A stretch of 64,000 nucleotides of DNA, from positions 342,899-406,898 of the forward strand of contig NZ_LMSJ01000001.1 in the NCBI RefSeq assembly GCF_001428105.1, given 5' to 3'. This DNA is from Paenibacillus sp. Soil766 (lineage in GTDB: Bacteria; Bacillota; Bacilli; Paenibacillales; NBRC-103111). This document shows, piece by piece, positions 34,596 to 47,361 of this stretch (its first letter is position 1; every line of letters starts with the position of its first letter). The notes beneath the pieces are model-generated. The model saw only the letters and a list, made by a program, of their open reading frames with translations, was not told the origin of the DNA and made no database searches. Both the position numbers and the translations under genes were made by a program.

Positions 34596-35033
34596 TCAGG
34601 ATTTCATCACATTGTACACGAACCTAGAAAACTGAGCCGTTCCTCCAATCTCCTTGGTAGAATATAGGAACAACCCGTAACGCGTCCCTACAAATTGATC
34701 CATTTTCCATACCATATTATGGGTAATGCCAAGATTTTTCCAGTAATCTCCGTCCATGTAATAAAACTCGCACTCGTCCGTATTGTTCACGAAATTGCCA
34801 AAGGCCTTCAAAGTAACTTTGTCACTGTCCACTGGAATCCTTGCATATTCCACCCCAGTCTCTTTGTCTACTAGGTTTCCGAAGATCGTTTTATCGTCTG
34901 TGGTTCTTGCCAACATTACCTAGTAGTATTGTCCAGCTTCCTTGGTAAGTGCAATGAAGCCAAAGGTGCTGATCAAGAAGCACAAGCCTGCATAATCGCC
35001 ATCCTTTAGCTCGCTTCCTATCGAATACCGACA
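34596..35033 (-). pseudogene. GH43 C-terminal domain remnant with in-frame stop
   Basis: Reads DGDYAGLCFLISTFGFIALT, then KEAGQYY, a TAG stop, and continues in frame VMLARTTDDKTIFGNLVDKE to the end SRFVYNVMKS. This is the beta-sandwich C-terminal domain of GH43 beta-xylosidases. The catalytic domain is missing. It adjoins a plus-strand AraC remnant at about 35035. Confidence 0.75.
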
Positions 35034-35039
35034 CATCAT

Positions 35040-35532
35040 TTTCCCAATGCAAAGGCACTGAAACCGATTAACGAATATGAATTTTTAGAAAAGCTGCTTT
35101 CCATTTCTCTGGAACTTATGCAAGAAAAGAGAATACTTCCAGAGAATGAGCAGACCTTGGTTTCGACAATAGATGGAACTTATAATCCTACAATCCGCTG
35201 TTTGTTTGAATATCTGAGGGACAATTACACAAAAGAGATTACTCTTGAGTCTGCAGCAGCTTACATGAACATGAATTCGAATTAACTAAGCACACTGGTC
35301 AAACGAGAAACCAGAGATACATTCATCTATCATGTGCAAAATTTCGGATCGAACAGGCAAGAAACTGATCCAACATACGAATCACGATCAATCAAATAGC
35401 CCAAGTCGAGCCCTCGCCACTTTTTCAACGTATTCAAACAATTTACCGGCTTTAAGCCCGGCCAATTTCGCGAACACAACCGCAGCCAATGATAATGGCT
35501 GTGGCTTTGTTAAAGAACGTTGCCTGGAATGA
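35040..35532 (+). pseudogene. AraC-family regulator remnant
   Basis: Open in pieces: EYEFLEKLLSISLELMQEKR, then CLFEYLRDNYTKEITLESAA and AAYMNMNSN-stop, continuing FIYHVQNFRIEQA in frame. Helix-turn-helix remains after that are split over frames to 35532. No start is left. It is the C-terminal half of a YesN/AraC-like regulator. Confidence 0.7.
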
Positions 35533-35549
35533 GTATGATCCTCTCTTGG

Positions 35550-36965
35550 TTATTCCAATGTGAACGAAGCTAGACTCGCGCCTCCCGTACCCTTATACGT
35601 AAAATACAAGGCTTGTATGCCATCTGGTATAACGATATCCGTAGAATATTCCTTCCATATATTTGTAAAGTCAACCGATATCTTCCCGAGAGCAGGACCG
35701 TCCCATGATGTTTTCACTTCAAAGGCACCACGGCAATATCCACGCACCTTGATTTTGACTTTCTTGATCCCATCGCACTGAAAATATTTAAATCCGGCTG
35801 TTGCGGAATCCCTCATATTGGCGATATAACCGATCTCCTCATCTCCATCTTTCCCATCTTGGGTAATCTTCGGAAACCGACAGTCCATCCATTCCCCGGG
35901 AGCTCCTGTATACAACGCCTCATCACTGCAAAACAAATTGCAAGCCAGGTACGAAGGATATTCCCCTCGACCGTCAAGCGGCCCTCCATTCGAACCGCAG
36001 GATGTCATTTCCACCTGCGTAATCGTACCATCCTCGCAGAATTCGATCTGTTCGATACAACCTTGCCGGCTGAAATTCGTTCCGTTGGTATGTCTATGAT
36101 AAAAAATGTACCACTTTTCATTCATCTCAACGATGCTACCATGGTTATTGCCACCATAATACATGGGTTTATTCGCCGGTTTGTATGAGTCGATATGAAG
36201 ATCATTATTGCTGACAATGACTCCCTGATATACGAAATCCTTTGTTGGACATTTACTGGTCGCGTAGCATAGTTCATACATGACGATGGATGAATAAATA
36301 AAATAATACGTATCGCCTTTCTTCCTTATAGAAGGAGCCTCAAAAAACTCATGCCCTTCGAATCCGCTGTCTTTGCTGTAAGGTTCACTTGGTGCGACAA
36401 ATACCGGTTCCTCCAAAATCGTGAGCATATCGGGACCCAGGACTGTAGCCATGGCACCGCTTCTTGACTTGTCCCCAACTGCACAGAAACCGGTATACAA
36501 GTACGTTCTTTCTCCTTCTGTCATCACTCCTGGATCAAATTGTGGCTCGTCGCCTTCTCTGTCTCCCAAACGTGTTCCATCGACATATCGAACATAGCCA
36601 TAAAATTCATATTTGCCGGCCGGTGTATCACAAACAGCGACCGAAACGATAGAAACCTTGTCAAGGGCATAGTACAAATAATAACGTCCATCCGGACCAA
36701 CCGTGACATCTGGTGCATACAGGCACATGGTTTCATCAGGATTAAGCGGATCATCTGTTTTTTTGTAAATCACGCCTTCATACCGCCAGTCTGCCGGGTC
36801 ATCCTCAGGTGCCGACCAACAGACATAATCATTCAAGCAGTACGCATGCCCATTGAAACGGTCGTGAGAACCATATACATAAACTCTGCCGTTAAAAACA
36901 TACGGTTCTCCATCGGGAATATATTCCCATGATGGAAGATATGGATTTCGTGCTTGTTTTTTCAT
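35550..36965 (-). CDS. GH43-family glycosidase with C-terminal beta-sandwich
   Basis: 471 residues from ATG 36965 (AAGGAG upstream); the frame to 37085 has no ribosome site. A five-bladed propeller GH43-like domain starts NPYLPSWEYIPDGEPYVFNG and includes LYAPDVTVGPDGRYYLYYAL (mid-chain Asp), EGHEFFEAPSIRKKGDTYYF (acid Glu) and HGSIVEMNEKWYIFYHRHT. A CBM6-like domain occupies about residues 340-471. No signal peptide, so it is probably intracellular and acts on imported oligosaccharides. Arabinofuranosidase or xylosidase activity is likely. Confidence 0.85.
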   Translation of the reverse strand: MKKQARNPYLPSWEYIPDGEPYVFNGRVYVYGSHDRFNGHAYCLNDYVCWSAPEDDPADWRYEGVIYKKTDDPLNPDETMCLYAPDVTVGPDGRYYLYYALDKVSIVSVAVCDTPAGKYEFYGYVRYVDGTRLGDREGDEPQFDPGVMTEGERTYLYTGFCAVGDKSRSGAMATVLGPDMLTILEEPVFVAPSEPYSKDSGFEGHEFFEAPSIRKKGDTYYFIYSSIVMYELCYATSKCPTKDFVYQGVIVSNNDLHIDSYKPANKPMYYGGNNHGSIVEMNEKWYIFYHRHTNGTNFSRQGCIEQIEFCEDGTITQVEMTSCGSNGGPLDGRGEYPSYLACNLFCSDEALYTGAPGEWMDCRFPKITQDGKDGDEEIGYIANMRDSATAGFKYFQCDGIKKVKIKVRGYCRGAFEVKTSWDGPALGKISVDFTNIWKEYSTDIVIPDGIQALYFTYKGTGGASLASFTLE

Positions 36966-37092
36966 ATTAATCTGTTCACTCCTTGCTAAATTCGATGTTT
37001 CTTTCTTCTGATTGGAAATTCCCTTCAATTGCGAGTTTGACCCGATCTGAGCAAGTAAGATGCTGCCGAACATGACCGCCACCATACCATCT

Positions 37093-37359
37093 TCACCTTG
37101 AAGCGGTAGTAGATGCAGGAAAGCAAAGATCGATGGGAACTGAATTGAATTTCACCCTTTGAACTGCTTGTTCCTTTGGAGCAGCAAAATGCCCTACGAA
37201 ATGTCCTCTTAAGCAGCACTCCACTTCTTCCCAACCGCCAGGGGGCTCCGCGTTTGACGGAATTCCCGCATTAAGCTTAAACGTATACATAAGTCGATTG
37301 AGTTCAAATTCAACGATATACCTTTTAACCAGTTCTCTGCGGAAAGCAAAGTATTTGTC
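37093..37359 (-). pseudogene. GH127 (beta-L-arabinofuranosidase) N-terminal remnant
   Basis: The frame DKYFAFRRELVKRYIVEFEL, then NRLMYTFKLNAGIP and GGWEEVECCLRGHFVGHF, is the conserved N-terminal region of DUF1680/GH127 enzymes. After VGHF the sequence becomes unrelated and stops, so the catalytic parts are gone. It lies between intact GH43 and GH95 genes. Confidence 0.7.
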
Positions 37360-37408
37360 GGAACACCTCTATTCTAAGGAGTATTGGTTAAACGATATAA
37401 CCGAAATC

Positions 37409-39733
37409 TCAATTCGCGTGATTGGATTCGGGCTTAGCAAGTACACGAACCGCAGTCCCTGCCTCCGTCTCAAACGAATAGGTTGATGCGTCGAGTTGCG
37501 TTGGCTCGTAAATCTCCCCTTCAATCCATAATTGGATGGGCAGATTGCAACGAATACGATACACCCCTTTATAATCTGGCTTCAGTACAGCATGCTGTAA
37601 TTGACCGTCCTTCCATGCCATATCTACCGTTACCGCACCGCGGGCGCGAAGCCCCGTTACTTCACCATTGGACCAAGCTTTAGGGAGAGATGGTAACAAA
37701 TGAATGGCGTCAGCATGGCTTTGCAGCAGCATTTCCGCGATACCCGCAGTCCCGCCAAAATTGCCGTCTATTTGAAACGGCGGATGGTTATCGAGCAGGT
37801 TCGGCAATGTGGAGTGCGTCAATAGGGCAGTTACATTTTCGTATGCTTCTTCCGCATCTCCAAGCCGAGCCCAAAAATTCACAATCCAGGCGCGACTCCA
37901 GCCTGTATGTCCGCCTCCGTTTGCAAGTCGTCTCTCAAGTGTCCGGCGAGCAGCAGCACTTAGGCTTGGTGTCTTCTCAGGAGTGATCTGTGTTCCCGGG
38001 TGCAAGGCGAACAAGTGTGAGATATGACGATGTCCTGGCTCCACTTCCTCATAATCTTCAATCCACTCCTGTATTTGTCCGTGACGCCCAATCTGAGGCT
38101 GTGGCAGCTTATCCATTGTAAGTTTAATCGTTGTCAAGAAGTCCTTATCCGTCCCTAACTGTTCACCTGCCGCTAGACATGCGAGAAACAATTCGCGAGC
38201 AATCTGGCTATCCATGGATGGCCCATAGCAAAGCACGCCCGTCTCCCCATTCGGCAATCTATATGTGTTTTCAGGTGAGACAGAGGGGCAAGTGACAAGC
38301 TCTCCACTAGGAAGCTCGACCATATAATCAACAAGAAAAGTAGCCGCTTCTTTCATCATCGGGTAAGCACGTTTCAGAAAAGCCTCATTCCGCTCGAATT
38401 GATAATGTTCCCAAAGATGCAGACATAACCATGCTAGGCCAAGGGGCCAATATGTCGAGGGTAGATAAAGATCCTGCGGTGCGGTATCCGCCCAAATATC
38501 AGTATTGTGATGGGCAGAACTGCCACCACACCCATACATGACTTGAGCGGTTCGGCGACCGTTTGGAATCATCCGTTCGATCAATTCAAAGAGAGGCTCA
38601 TGGCATTCGGGTAAATTGCAGATCTCAGCCGGCCAATAGTTCATTTGCGCATTAATGTTAATGGTAAATTTGCTGTCCCAGGCGGGCAACATATCCTTAT
38701 TCCAAATCCCTTGCAAATTCGCAGGTAAAGATCCTGGTCTGCTTGAAGCAATAAGCAGATAACGGCCATATTGAAAATATAAAGCTAGAAGTCCGGGGTC
38801 TTCAGTTCCAGCTTTCATCCGTTCCAATCGTTTGGAGGTGTCTTGTTCCACAGCATTGAATGCAGCATCAAGCCTTAACGATGTCCGCTCAAACAATTTA
38901 CAATAATCCTCAATGTGAGCCGATAATAAATCGGTATACGCCCGTGAAGCAGCACGCTTGGCATTCGCAAACGCTGCGGATTCAGGGTCGGGCTCTCGAA
39001 AATCCGTGGCGGCGGAAATGACCAATGTGACAGCATCGGCATTGGTCACGACCAAGTGCTCCCCAATCGTACGCATTTGGCCTCCCTCTGGTTTGCACAT
39101 CAACACACCGCAATAGTTAACACCTCCGCCACTATTGCCGCTCATCATGATCGAATTACCTTCTTCTGTGCGGATACCGTCTACGTATCGGAACCTTTCC
39201 CTTCCCATTCTTGCCGTAAAGGAAATTTGGCCCGGCGTATCAGCCGTCAATCGAATCACAATCGCGCCGTCCGGATAGCTCGCAAAGATCTTACGACGAT
39301 AATGAACCTTACCCGCCTTAAAGGAAATACTGACCACTGCTTCTGATAAATTGAGCTCCCGTTCATAATTGATGACTTGGTTATCGTCTAATGTTTGGAA
39401 ATGAAGAAACAGATCGCCGAGCGGCACATAATGACGCTGGGTTTCAGGGATCGCAGTTAAGGCAAGCGAAGCGAGGGACTCGGCTTCTTTGAGCTTTCCT
39501 TCAAAAATGAGGCGGCGAATTTCCGGAAGATGTGCCAAAGCATCCGGGTTATGCCGATCCCTCGGCCCTCCATACCATAAGGAATCTTCATTAAGCTGCA
39601 ATCGTTCGGAGCATGGCCCTCCGAAAATCATAGCTCCCAACCGTCCATTGCCAATCGGAAAAGCTTCGTCCCAATGCTTGGCTGCGGAGCGAAAAAATAG
39701 TCTTTCTTTGTACTCTAAACGTGCATCACTCAT
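37409..39733 (-). CDS. GH95 alpha-L-fucosidase-type glycosidase (copy 1)
   Basis: 774 residues from ATG 39733, with GGAGG eight bases upstream. It has the N-terminal [20 protein letters not shown], the barrel motif [20 protein letters not shown] (catalytic-centre Asn), [14 protein letters not shown] and the C-terminal [22 protein letters not shown]95 enzymes release alpha-1,2-linked L-fucose or L-galactose. There is no signal peptide, so it acts on imported oligosaccharides. A second GH95 follows at 47.4 kb; they are paralogues with visibly different codon use. Confidence 0.88.
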   Translation of the reverse strand: MSDARLEYKERLFFRSAAKHWDEAFPIGNGRLGAMIFGGPCSERLQLNEDSLWYGGPRDRHNPDALAHLPEIRRLIFEGKLKEAESLASLALTAIPETQRHYVPLGDLFLHFQTLDDNQVINYERELNLSEAVVSISFKAGKVHYRRKIFASYPDGAIVIRLTADTPGQISFTARMGRERFRYVDGIRTEEGNSIMMSGNSGGGVNYCGVLMCKPEGGQMRTIGEHLVVTNADAVTLVISAATDFREPDPESAAFANAKRAASRAYTDLLSAHIEDYCKLFERTSLRLDAAFNAVEQDTSKRLERMKAGTEDPGLLALYFQYGRYLLIASSRPGSLPANLQGIWNKDMLPAWDSKFTININAQMNYWPAEICNLPECHEPLFELIERMIPNGRRTAQVMYGCGGSSAHHNTDIWADTAPQDLYLPSTYWPLGLAWLCLHLWEHYQFERNEAFLKRAYPMMKEAATFLVDYMVELPSGELVTCPSVSPENTYRLPNGETGVLCYGPSMDSQIARELFLACLAAGEQLGTDKDFLTTIKLTMDKLPQPQIGRHGQIQEWIEDYEEVEPGHRHISHLFALHPGTQITPEKTPSLSAAARRTLERRLANGGGHTGWSRAWIVNFWARLGDAEEAYENVTALLTHSTLPNLLDNHPPFQIDGNFGGTAGIAEMLLQSHADAIHLLPSLPKAWSNGEVTGLRARGAVTVDMAWKDGQLQHAVLKPDYKGVYRIRCNLPIQLWIEGEIYEPTQLDASTYSFETEAGTAVRVLAKPESNHAN

Positions 39734-39771
39734 GATGATTGCCTCCATCACTCTACAATCGGATTCTATTT

Positions 39772-39957
39772 CTAATCAGCAGTCTTGTATTCGAAACAAT
39801 CAAATGCCGCAGGTACATTAGACTGCTTATCGTTTCCCGTTGCATACATACCAAAAAACACGCCTGTGAACGCCATCCTTAACCGGCATAAATTCGAGAA
39901 CCGTCTCCACCGAACAAGTGGCAAATCGAAATCATCTCGTACCGGTGAGGCATCCCA
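39772..39957 (-). pseudogene. GH43 C-terminal remnant
   Basis: VRDDFDLPLVRWRRFSNLCR leads to FTGVFFGMYATGNDKQSN and [16 protein letters not shown], the last part of a GH43 beta-xylosidase-like protein. No upstream coding part is left. Confidence 0.5.
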
Positions 39958-39959
39958 CG

Positions 39960-40166
39960 TTACCGTTTGGCGACCCTCTCAACAGACTCGCCTTCCATCT
40001 GCTTGTGAAACTTTCTTGGTGTAAAGCCCGTAATCCGCTTGAATTGACGGCAGAAGTGCTCCACGTTGTTATACCCGCAGCGATAAGCGACCTCCGCGAT
40101 GGATAGAGAGCCGTGCAACAAATATTCCTTGGCTTGGCGGATGTGGCTTGTAATCACGTCATCCAT
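39960..40166 (-). pseudogene. AraC-family helix-turn-helix remnant
   Basis: 68 codons covering the second helix-turn-helix of an AraC regulator: HIRQAKEYLLHGSLSIAEVA then YRCGYNNVEHFCRQFKRITG. No sensor domain. It is fused at its 5' end to a solute-binding protein fragment. Confidence 0.7.
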
Positions 40167-40179
40167 ACAAGAAAAACGC

Positions 40180-40384
40180 CGGATTCCTTCTTGAACGCCT
40201 GGTTATCCTCGATGATACGCTTCTGCACGTCTGCCGGAACGACGCGTTTGCCGTTCTCTATTACATAATGCTTTCCTTCAACGCCCCAGTTGATCAGGAC
40301 TTGAGCCTGTTCGGACGCCAGGTAGTCAAGGAATTGCTTCAGCCCATATCCTTCCCCGTAAGTCAGAATAAGGCGCTGATGCAC
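40180..40384 (-). pseudogene. ABC solute-binding protein fragment
   Basis: Contains LKQFLDYLASEQAQVLINWG and VEGKHYVIENGKRVVPADVQ, the late lobe of LipO-type sugar-binding proteins. Both ends are missing. The fragment changes abruptly into the AraC remnant, marking a deletion junction. Confidence 0.7.
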
Positions 40385-40515
40385 ATTGCGGAGTCCGATC
40401 CGATGTACTAGAATCCAATGCCAATGAATCGTCGTTAATCAATAAAGACCTCTGACTTTGGCCAGTGCCTTTATCAAAAATTCACTTCTATCCTTCGCTT
40501 TCCAGGATCTACCAT

Positions 40516-43635
<3,120 letters not shown>

Positions 43636-43758
43636 TCATAAATTGTCTTAATTGGTTGTGCTATGAAAGTCGATACCCTTATAATATAAGGACAAGTTTT
43701 TATATAAAATGTTAGGTCTGGTAATTCATTTATCCATTTTGGTAGGTGCGGTGACGAT

Positions 43759-44576
43759 ATGAATTTCGATGCTATAAAAGAAAACGATGTCGTATACCGG
43801 TGTATCGGAGACGATTTCGACCAGGGCATTTGTCATGCGGCTTTATGAGAAAAAGAACGGCAGAGCGCTCCCAGTATGACTTCAGGATCGGATATTACAG
43901 CTGTTTGTTGGTCCTTCAAGGCAACGGACGATTTATCTCAAAGGAAGGCACTGTTATTACAATGCAAGCAGGGGATCTGGTACAACGTTTGCCCGATCGT
44001 ATGCACTCCACCGAAATCGAGCCGAATGGGGAATGGATCGAGTTTTATATCAGCATAGGTTATCCTGTCTATCATTACCTCAAAACGCTAGGCATCATAA
44101 ATTCCGACCAAGAGGTGCAGCCGACACGACATACAAGCGATATTTTGAATGAATTTGCCGCCCTGCTTAACTCTCTTAAAGCCGCTGTAGATGAAAGGCT
44201 CCCCTATTTGCTGATGAAAGCTCAAGAACTCATTATCCGTTTGCACGGCAGCGTACATCATACTCAGAGAGAGCACAATGATCATAAAATCTCAAAAGCT
44301 TGCCAACTAATCGGCGGCGCCAATGATATCCATTACGATATTAAGGAAGCCGCAGCAGCCGTAAATATGGGCTATGAGAATTTCAGGAAGCTATTTAAAG
44401 CCACAACCGGAGTTTCCCCTCAGCGGTACCACATTGAACATTTAATGAAACAGGCCAAAATGATGCTCCTCTCCGGACTTCCCATTAAACAGGTAGCCGT
44501 TAGTCTTGGTTATGGGGATATTTATTCCTTCATTCTGACGAGTATTATTATTGGTAGCGTATCGTTATTCTTCTGA
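43759..44576 (+). pseudogene. AraC-family regulator, frameshifted and C-terminally cut
   Basis: ATG 43759 begins MNFDAIKENDVVYRCIGDDF and stops after about 29 codons. The family sequence continues one frame over from about 43840 (CGFMRKRTAERSQYDFRIGY, then the cupin sensor LVLQGNGRFISKEGTVITMQ). The helix-turn-helix region runs to VAVSLGYGDIYSFI, where unrelated sequence (LTSIIIGSVSLFF) replaces the last 20 or so residues. Divergent from the GH2 gene, which it probably once controlled. Confidence 0.8.
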
Positions 44577-44803
44577 GGTTCATCATCTTGAGGGTCAACA
44601 TTAGTTGGATGTGTTGAAATAATTGTTGGTGATTGGTTATTTAAACCAATCGCTGATGAGGTACCTAATCCAGATATGCAGGCGAACAATAAACTTTCTG
44701 GTTTCAAGAAATTAATCCCCGTCAGAAAATGAAGCAAGGAATTGTTAAGTTGTTCGCCTGTGAAGCGCGAATGAAGAAAACCTTCAGCTACTAGGCGATT
44801 CAT
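44522..44803 (-). CDS. Hypothetical ORF of doubtful status
   Basis: 93-codon frame overlapping both the AraC pseudogene end and the response-regulator stop. It has a central hydrophobic segment (PESLLFACISGLGTSSAIGL) and a polar tail. No ribosome site or family. It may be foreign DNA that replaced the AraC 3' end. Confidence 0.2.
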   Translation of the reverse strand: MNRLVAEGFLHSRFTGEQLNNSLLHFLTGINFLKPESLLFACISGLGTSSAIGLNNQSPTIISTHPTNVDPQDDEPQKNNDTLPIIILVRMKE

Positions 44804-45524
44804 GACGTTCGATTTCTTCTTGATTTTCGCGGTAGGTGCCGGGAGTCGTTCCCGTGTATTTTTTGAACACCTTCGCGAAGTAGTGCTTGGTATCGAAGCC
44901 GACCTGCCGGCTGATCGCGCAAACGGTCGAATGAGGCTGCGTTTTCAGCAGCTTTTGCGCTTCCCTGATTCGTAACGCATTCAAGTAATTGACGAGGGTG
45001 TCTCCCGTCTCCTTCTTGAACAAGCTGCTAATATAATTCGGATGCAAACTCATGCGATCCGCAAGATGGTCGAGGGACAGATCGTTCATATAGTTCATTT
45101 GCAAATAGGCTAATATCCGTTCGGCGTGCCGACTGTAATCCGAATCCGATGCGGCGGGAAGCTCCTCCTTCACGCGGCTCAGCAGGGACGCGATTTCCTT
45201 TTTGTCCAAAGGCTTCAGCAAGTAATCCACGACGCCCGAGCGAAGGGCCTGACGGACATAGTCGAACTCGTCATAGCCGGTCAGGATAATAAATCGATCG
45301 CATAACCCCTCAAGCCTGGCCTCCTGAATTAATTCGAATCCGTTCTTCTCCGGCATATGGATATCCGTTATCGTCACATCGGGCATAAAGCGCTTCATTG
45401 TCTCTAATGCCTCCGGGGCATTGATGGCCGAGCAAATGTCGGAACCGACAGGCGCGACTTCCTCGACGATTTTAACTAACCCTTTAAGAATCAAAGGTTC
45501 GTCGTCTACGATCAAGATCTTCAA
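44784..45524 (-). CDS. Two-component response regulator, YesN/AraC type
   Basis: 246 residues from a TTG at 45524. Receiver domain with D7/D8 (VDDEP), phospho-acceptor D54 (TDIHMPEKNG) and K105-like LLKPLDKKE; AraC DNA-binding domain at about residues 145-245 (DLSLDHLADRMSLHPNYISS). It is shorter than many YesN proteins because the linker is brief. It overlaps the upstream histidine kinase gene by about 41 bp. The pair probably activates the neighbouring transporter and GH95 genes on sensing the sugar. Confidence 0.9.
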   Translation of the reverse strand: MKILIVDDEPLILKGLVKIVEEVAPVGSDICSAINAPEALETMKRFMPDVTITDIHMPEKNGFELIQEARLEGLCDRFIILTGYDEFDYVRQALRSGVVDYLLKPLDKKEIASLLSRVKEELPAASDSDYSRHAERILAYLQMNYMNDLSLDHLADRMSLHPNYISSLFKKETGDTLVNYLNALRIREAQKLLKTQPHSTVCAISRQVGFDTKHYFAKVFKKYTGTTPGTYRENQEEIERHESPSS

Positions 45525-47253
45525 CGTCCGCCACCTTCCTTTTCACGATGATAATGCGCAAGCAGGCTCCTTTGCCCGACTCGCTGAGGATTTCCAGTCG
45601 GGATTCTCCTCCGAAGAAGCTTTTGACTCGTTCATTGACGTTTTTCAAACCTACGCCGACCCGCTCCTCTGCCTTTCTAGGCTCGTCGTGCCTGGACAGC
45701 CGTTCGCGAAGCGCGAGAAGCTTCTCCGGCGTAATCCCGTTGCCGTTGTCGGTAACGTCGATCGTAATCTCGCTTTCCGTTTCCGTCGCCTGCAGCGAGA
45801 TATGGACGGGTCGAAGGACGGCGGAAGCTCCATGCACGATCGCATTTTCGATAAGCGGCTGCAAAAGGAATCGCGGACAAGCCAGCCGTTCGGCATCCAG
45901 CGCAACTTGAATTTCAAAAGTCAGCCTGCTTTGGAGCCTCATTTTGTGGATGTTCATATAAAAGGAAACCATCTCGATTTCCTTCGCAAGAACCGTTTCT
46001 TCCCGCGCGGACGACAAGCTGTACCGCATCAGTTTCCCGAACCAGAAGGAAATATCGGCGACTTCCTTGTCATCGTTAGCCTCGGCGACCATGCGGATCG
46101 TCTCGAGCGTGTTATAGAGGAAATGAGGCTTGATCTGCGCTTGCAGCACCTGGTATGCCGCTTCTTTGTTGCGCATTTCAGCTCGGTGGACGTTGTTGAT
46201 GAGCTCGTCCATTCGCCGGACCATCGCGTTATAGGTGACGATCAGGAAGCCGATTTCATCCTTTTCGAACTTGCCGTTTTTGATCGTCAGCTGCCTGAGG
46301 TTATTGTCGTTCAGCGTACGCATATGCCGGGCCAACCGAAGAATCCGTTTAGTAATCGTCGAAGCCAGCAGGTAATAGGCGATGGATAAAGCGATCAACA
46401 GAAGCACGATCATCGTCACCAAAACGATTTCCTTCTTCTTCACGTAACGGAATACGTCTCCCACTTGACCGGTGACGATGACGCGAACGTCCAGCGGCTC
46501 GAGCTTCAGCTGATTGACGATCGTTTGCCGGTTGATAAAAAATTTCCTGTCATCCGCTTGCAGAAGATGCAATGTCTTCTTGTCCAACGCCGGCGCTTCG
46601 TTCGTCAACGGATCGCCCTGTCCAGACAACAGCAACGCTCTCCAACTTCCTTCCACACCCGCGGCCGCATAGAAGTTATGGATTAAACTTTTGCGTACCC
46701 GAATTTCAAGAAGGCCGATTCGCTCCGTAATTTGCGTATTGTAAATGTACTGGTAATAGATCAGGTCCGGATCCGACGCCGCGGGATCGGCGCGCAGCCA
46801 TTTCCCCTGTCCGGCTTTCAGGGACGAGACAGTTTGTTCCGTTTGCGGATCCAGCATAGACCGATCGCGAAACAGATTGGTGATGGGCAATACCCGATCC
46901 TTCATCTTATAAATGACGATGGATTCGATCTCCGGATTAGCGAACATCGATTGCGTGTTAAGCGGGAGAATATAGCGGGTCAGCGCGTAGATGCTGTCCG
47001 CGTCGGATTCGTATACGCCGTCCAGATAATCGGTCAAGTAAGGATTGTATTGCAGCACCCGGTGGACCGACTGAATTCGGGCGAAATCCGTTTTCAGATT
47101 GGCGTAAGCCTGCTCCAGGATTTTCTGCCTGCTCTCCACGAATTGTTGCGTCAGGTTGCCGTAGATTTGCGTGTAATAGTGATAACCGAATGCCAGAACA
47201 GGGATAAAGATCATAATCACGTAACCAAGCACGATTTTGCGCATGATGCTCAA
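45484..47253 (-). CDS. Sensor histidine kinase, YesM type
   Basis: About 589 residues. GGAGGG before the TTG at 47253 supports that start (the frame extends to 47283, and an ATG lies at 47244). Residue numbers below count from 47283. Helix at about 17-38, extracellular sensor to about 285, second helix about 286-308, then HAMP. The phospho-acceptor H387 lies in QAQIKPHFLYNTLETIRM and the ATPase has NAIVHGA, DNGNGITPEK and GVGLKNVNERVK. It phosphorylates the response regulator encoded next. Confidence 0.92.
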   Translation of the reverse strand: MSIMRKIVLGYVIMIFIPVLAFGYHYYTQIYGNLTQQFVESRQKILEQAYANLKTDFARIQSVHRVLQYNPYLTDYLDGVYESDADSIYALTRYILPLNTQSMFANPEIESIVIYKMKDRVLPITNLFRDRSMLDPQTEQTVSSLKAGQGKWLRADPAASDPDLIYYQYIYNTQITERIGLLEIRVRKSLIHNFYAAAGVEGSWRALLLSGQGDPLTNEAPALDKKTLHLLQADDRKFFINRQTIVNQLKLEPLDVRVIVTGQVGDVFRYVKKKEIVLVTMIVLLLIALSIAYYLLASTITKRILRLARHMRTLNDNNLRQLTIKNGKFEKDEIGFLIVTYNAMVRRMDELINNVHRAEMRNKEAAYQVLQAQIKPHFLYNTLETIRMVAEANDDKEVADISFWFGKLMRYSLSSAREETVLAKEIEMVSFYMNIHKMRLQSRLTFEIQVALDAERLACPRFLLQPLIENAIVHGASAVLRPVHISLQATETESEITIDVTDNGNGITPEKLLALRERLSRHDEPRKAEERVGVGLKNVNERVKSFFGGESRLEILSESGKGACLRIIIVKRKVADVEDLDRRRRTFDS

Positions 47254-47361
47254 GGCGGCGTTTCCCTCCGATGCGGAATCCATATATCGTTAACATATCA
47301 TGTACTAAAGAATTCCGATAGAGGCGCATCCCTTCCAGATTTGCAATCCCGCAAACCCCGG

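Noticed and set aside
45421..46389. 322-codon plus-strand ORF opposite the histidine kinase
   Set aside because: Antisense shadow of the kinase gene, which has complete HAMP, phospho-acceptor and ATPase motifs on the other strand.
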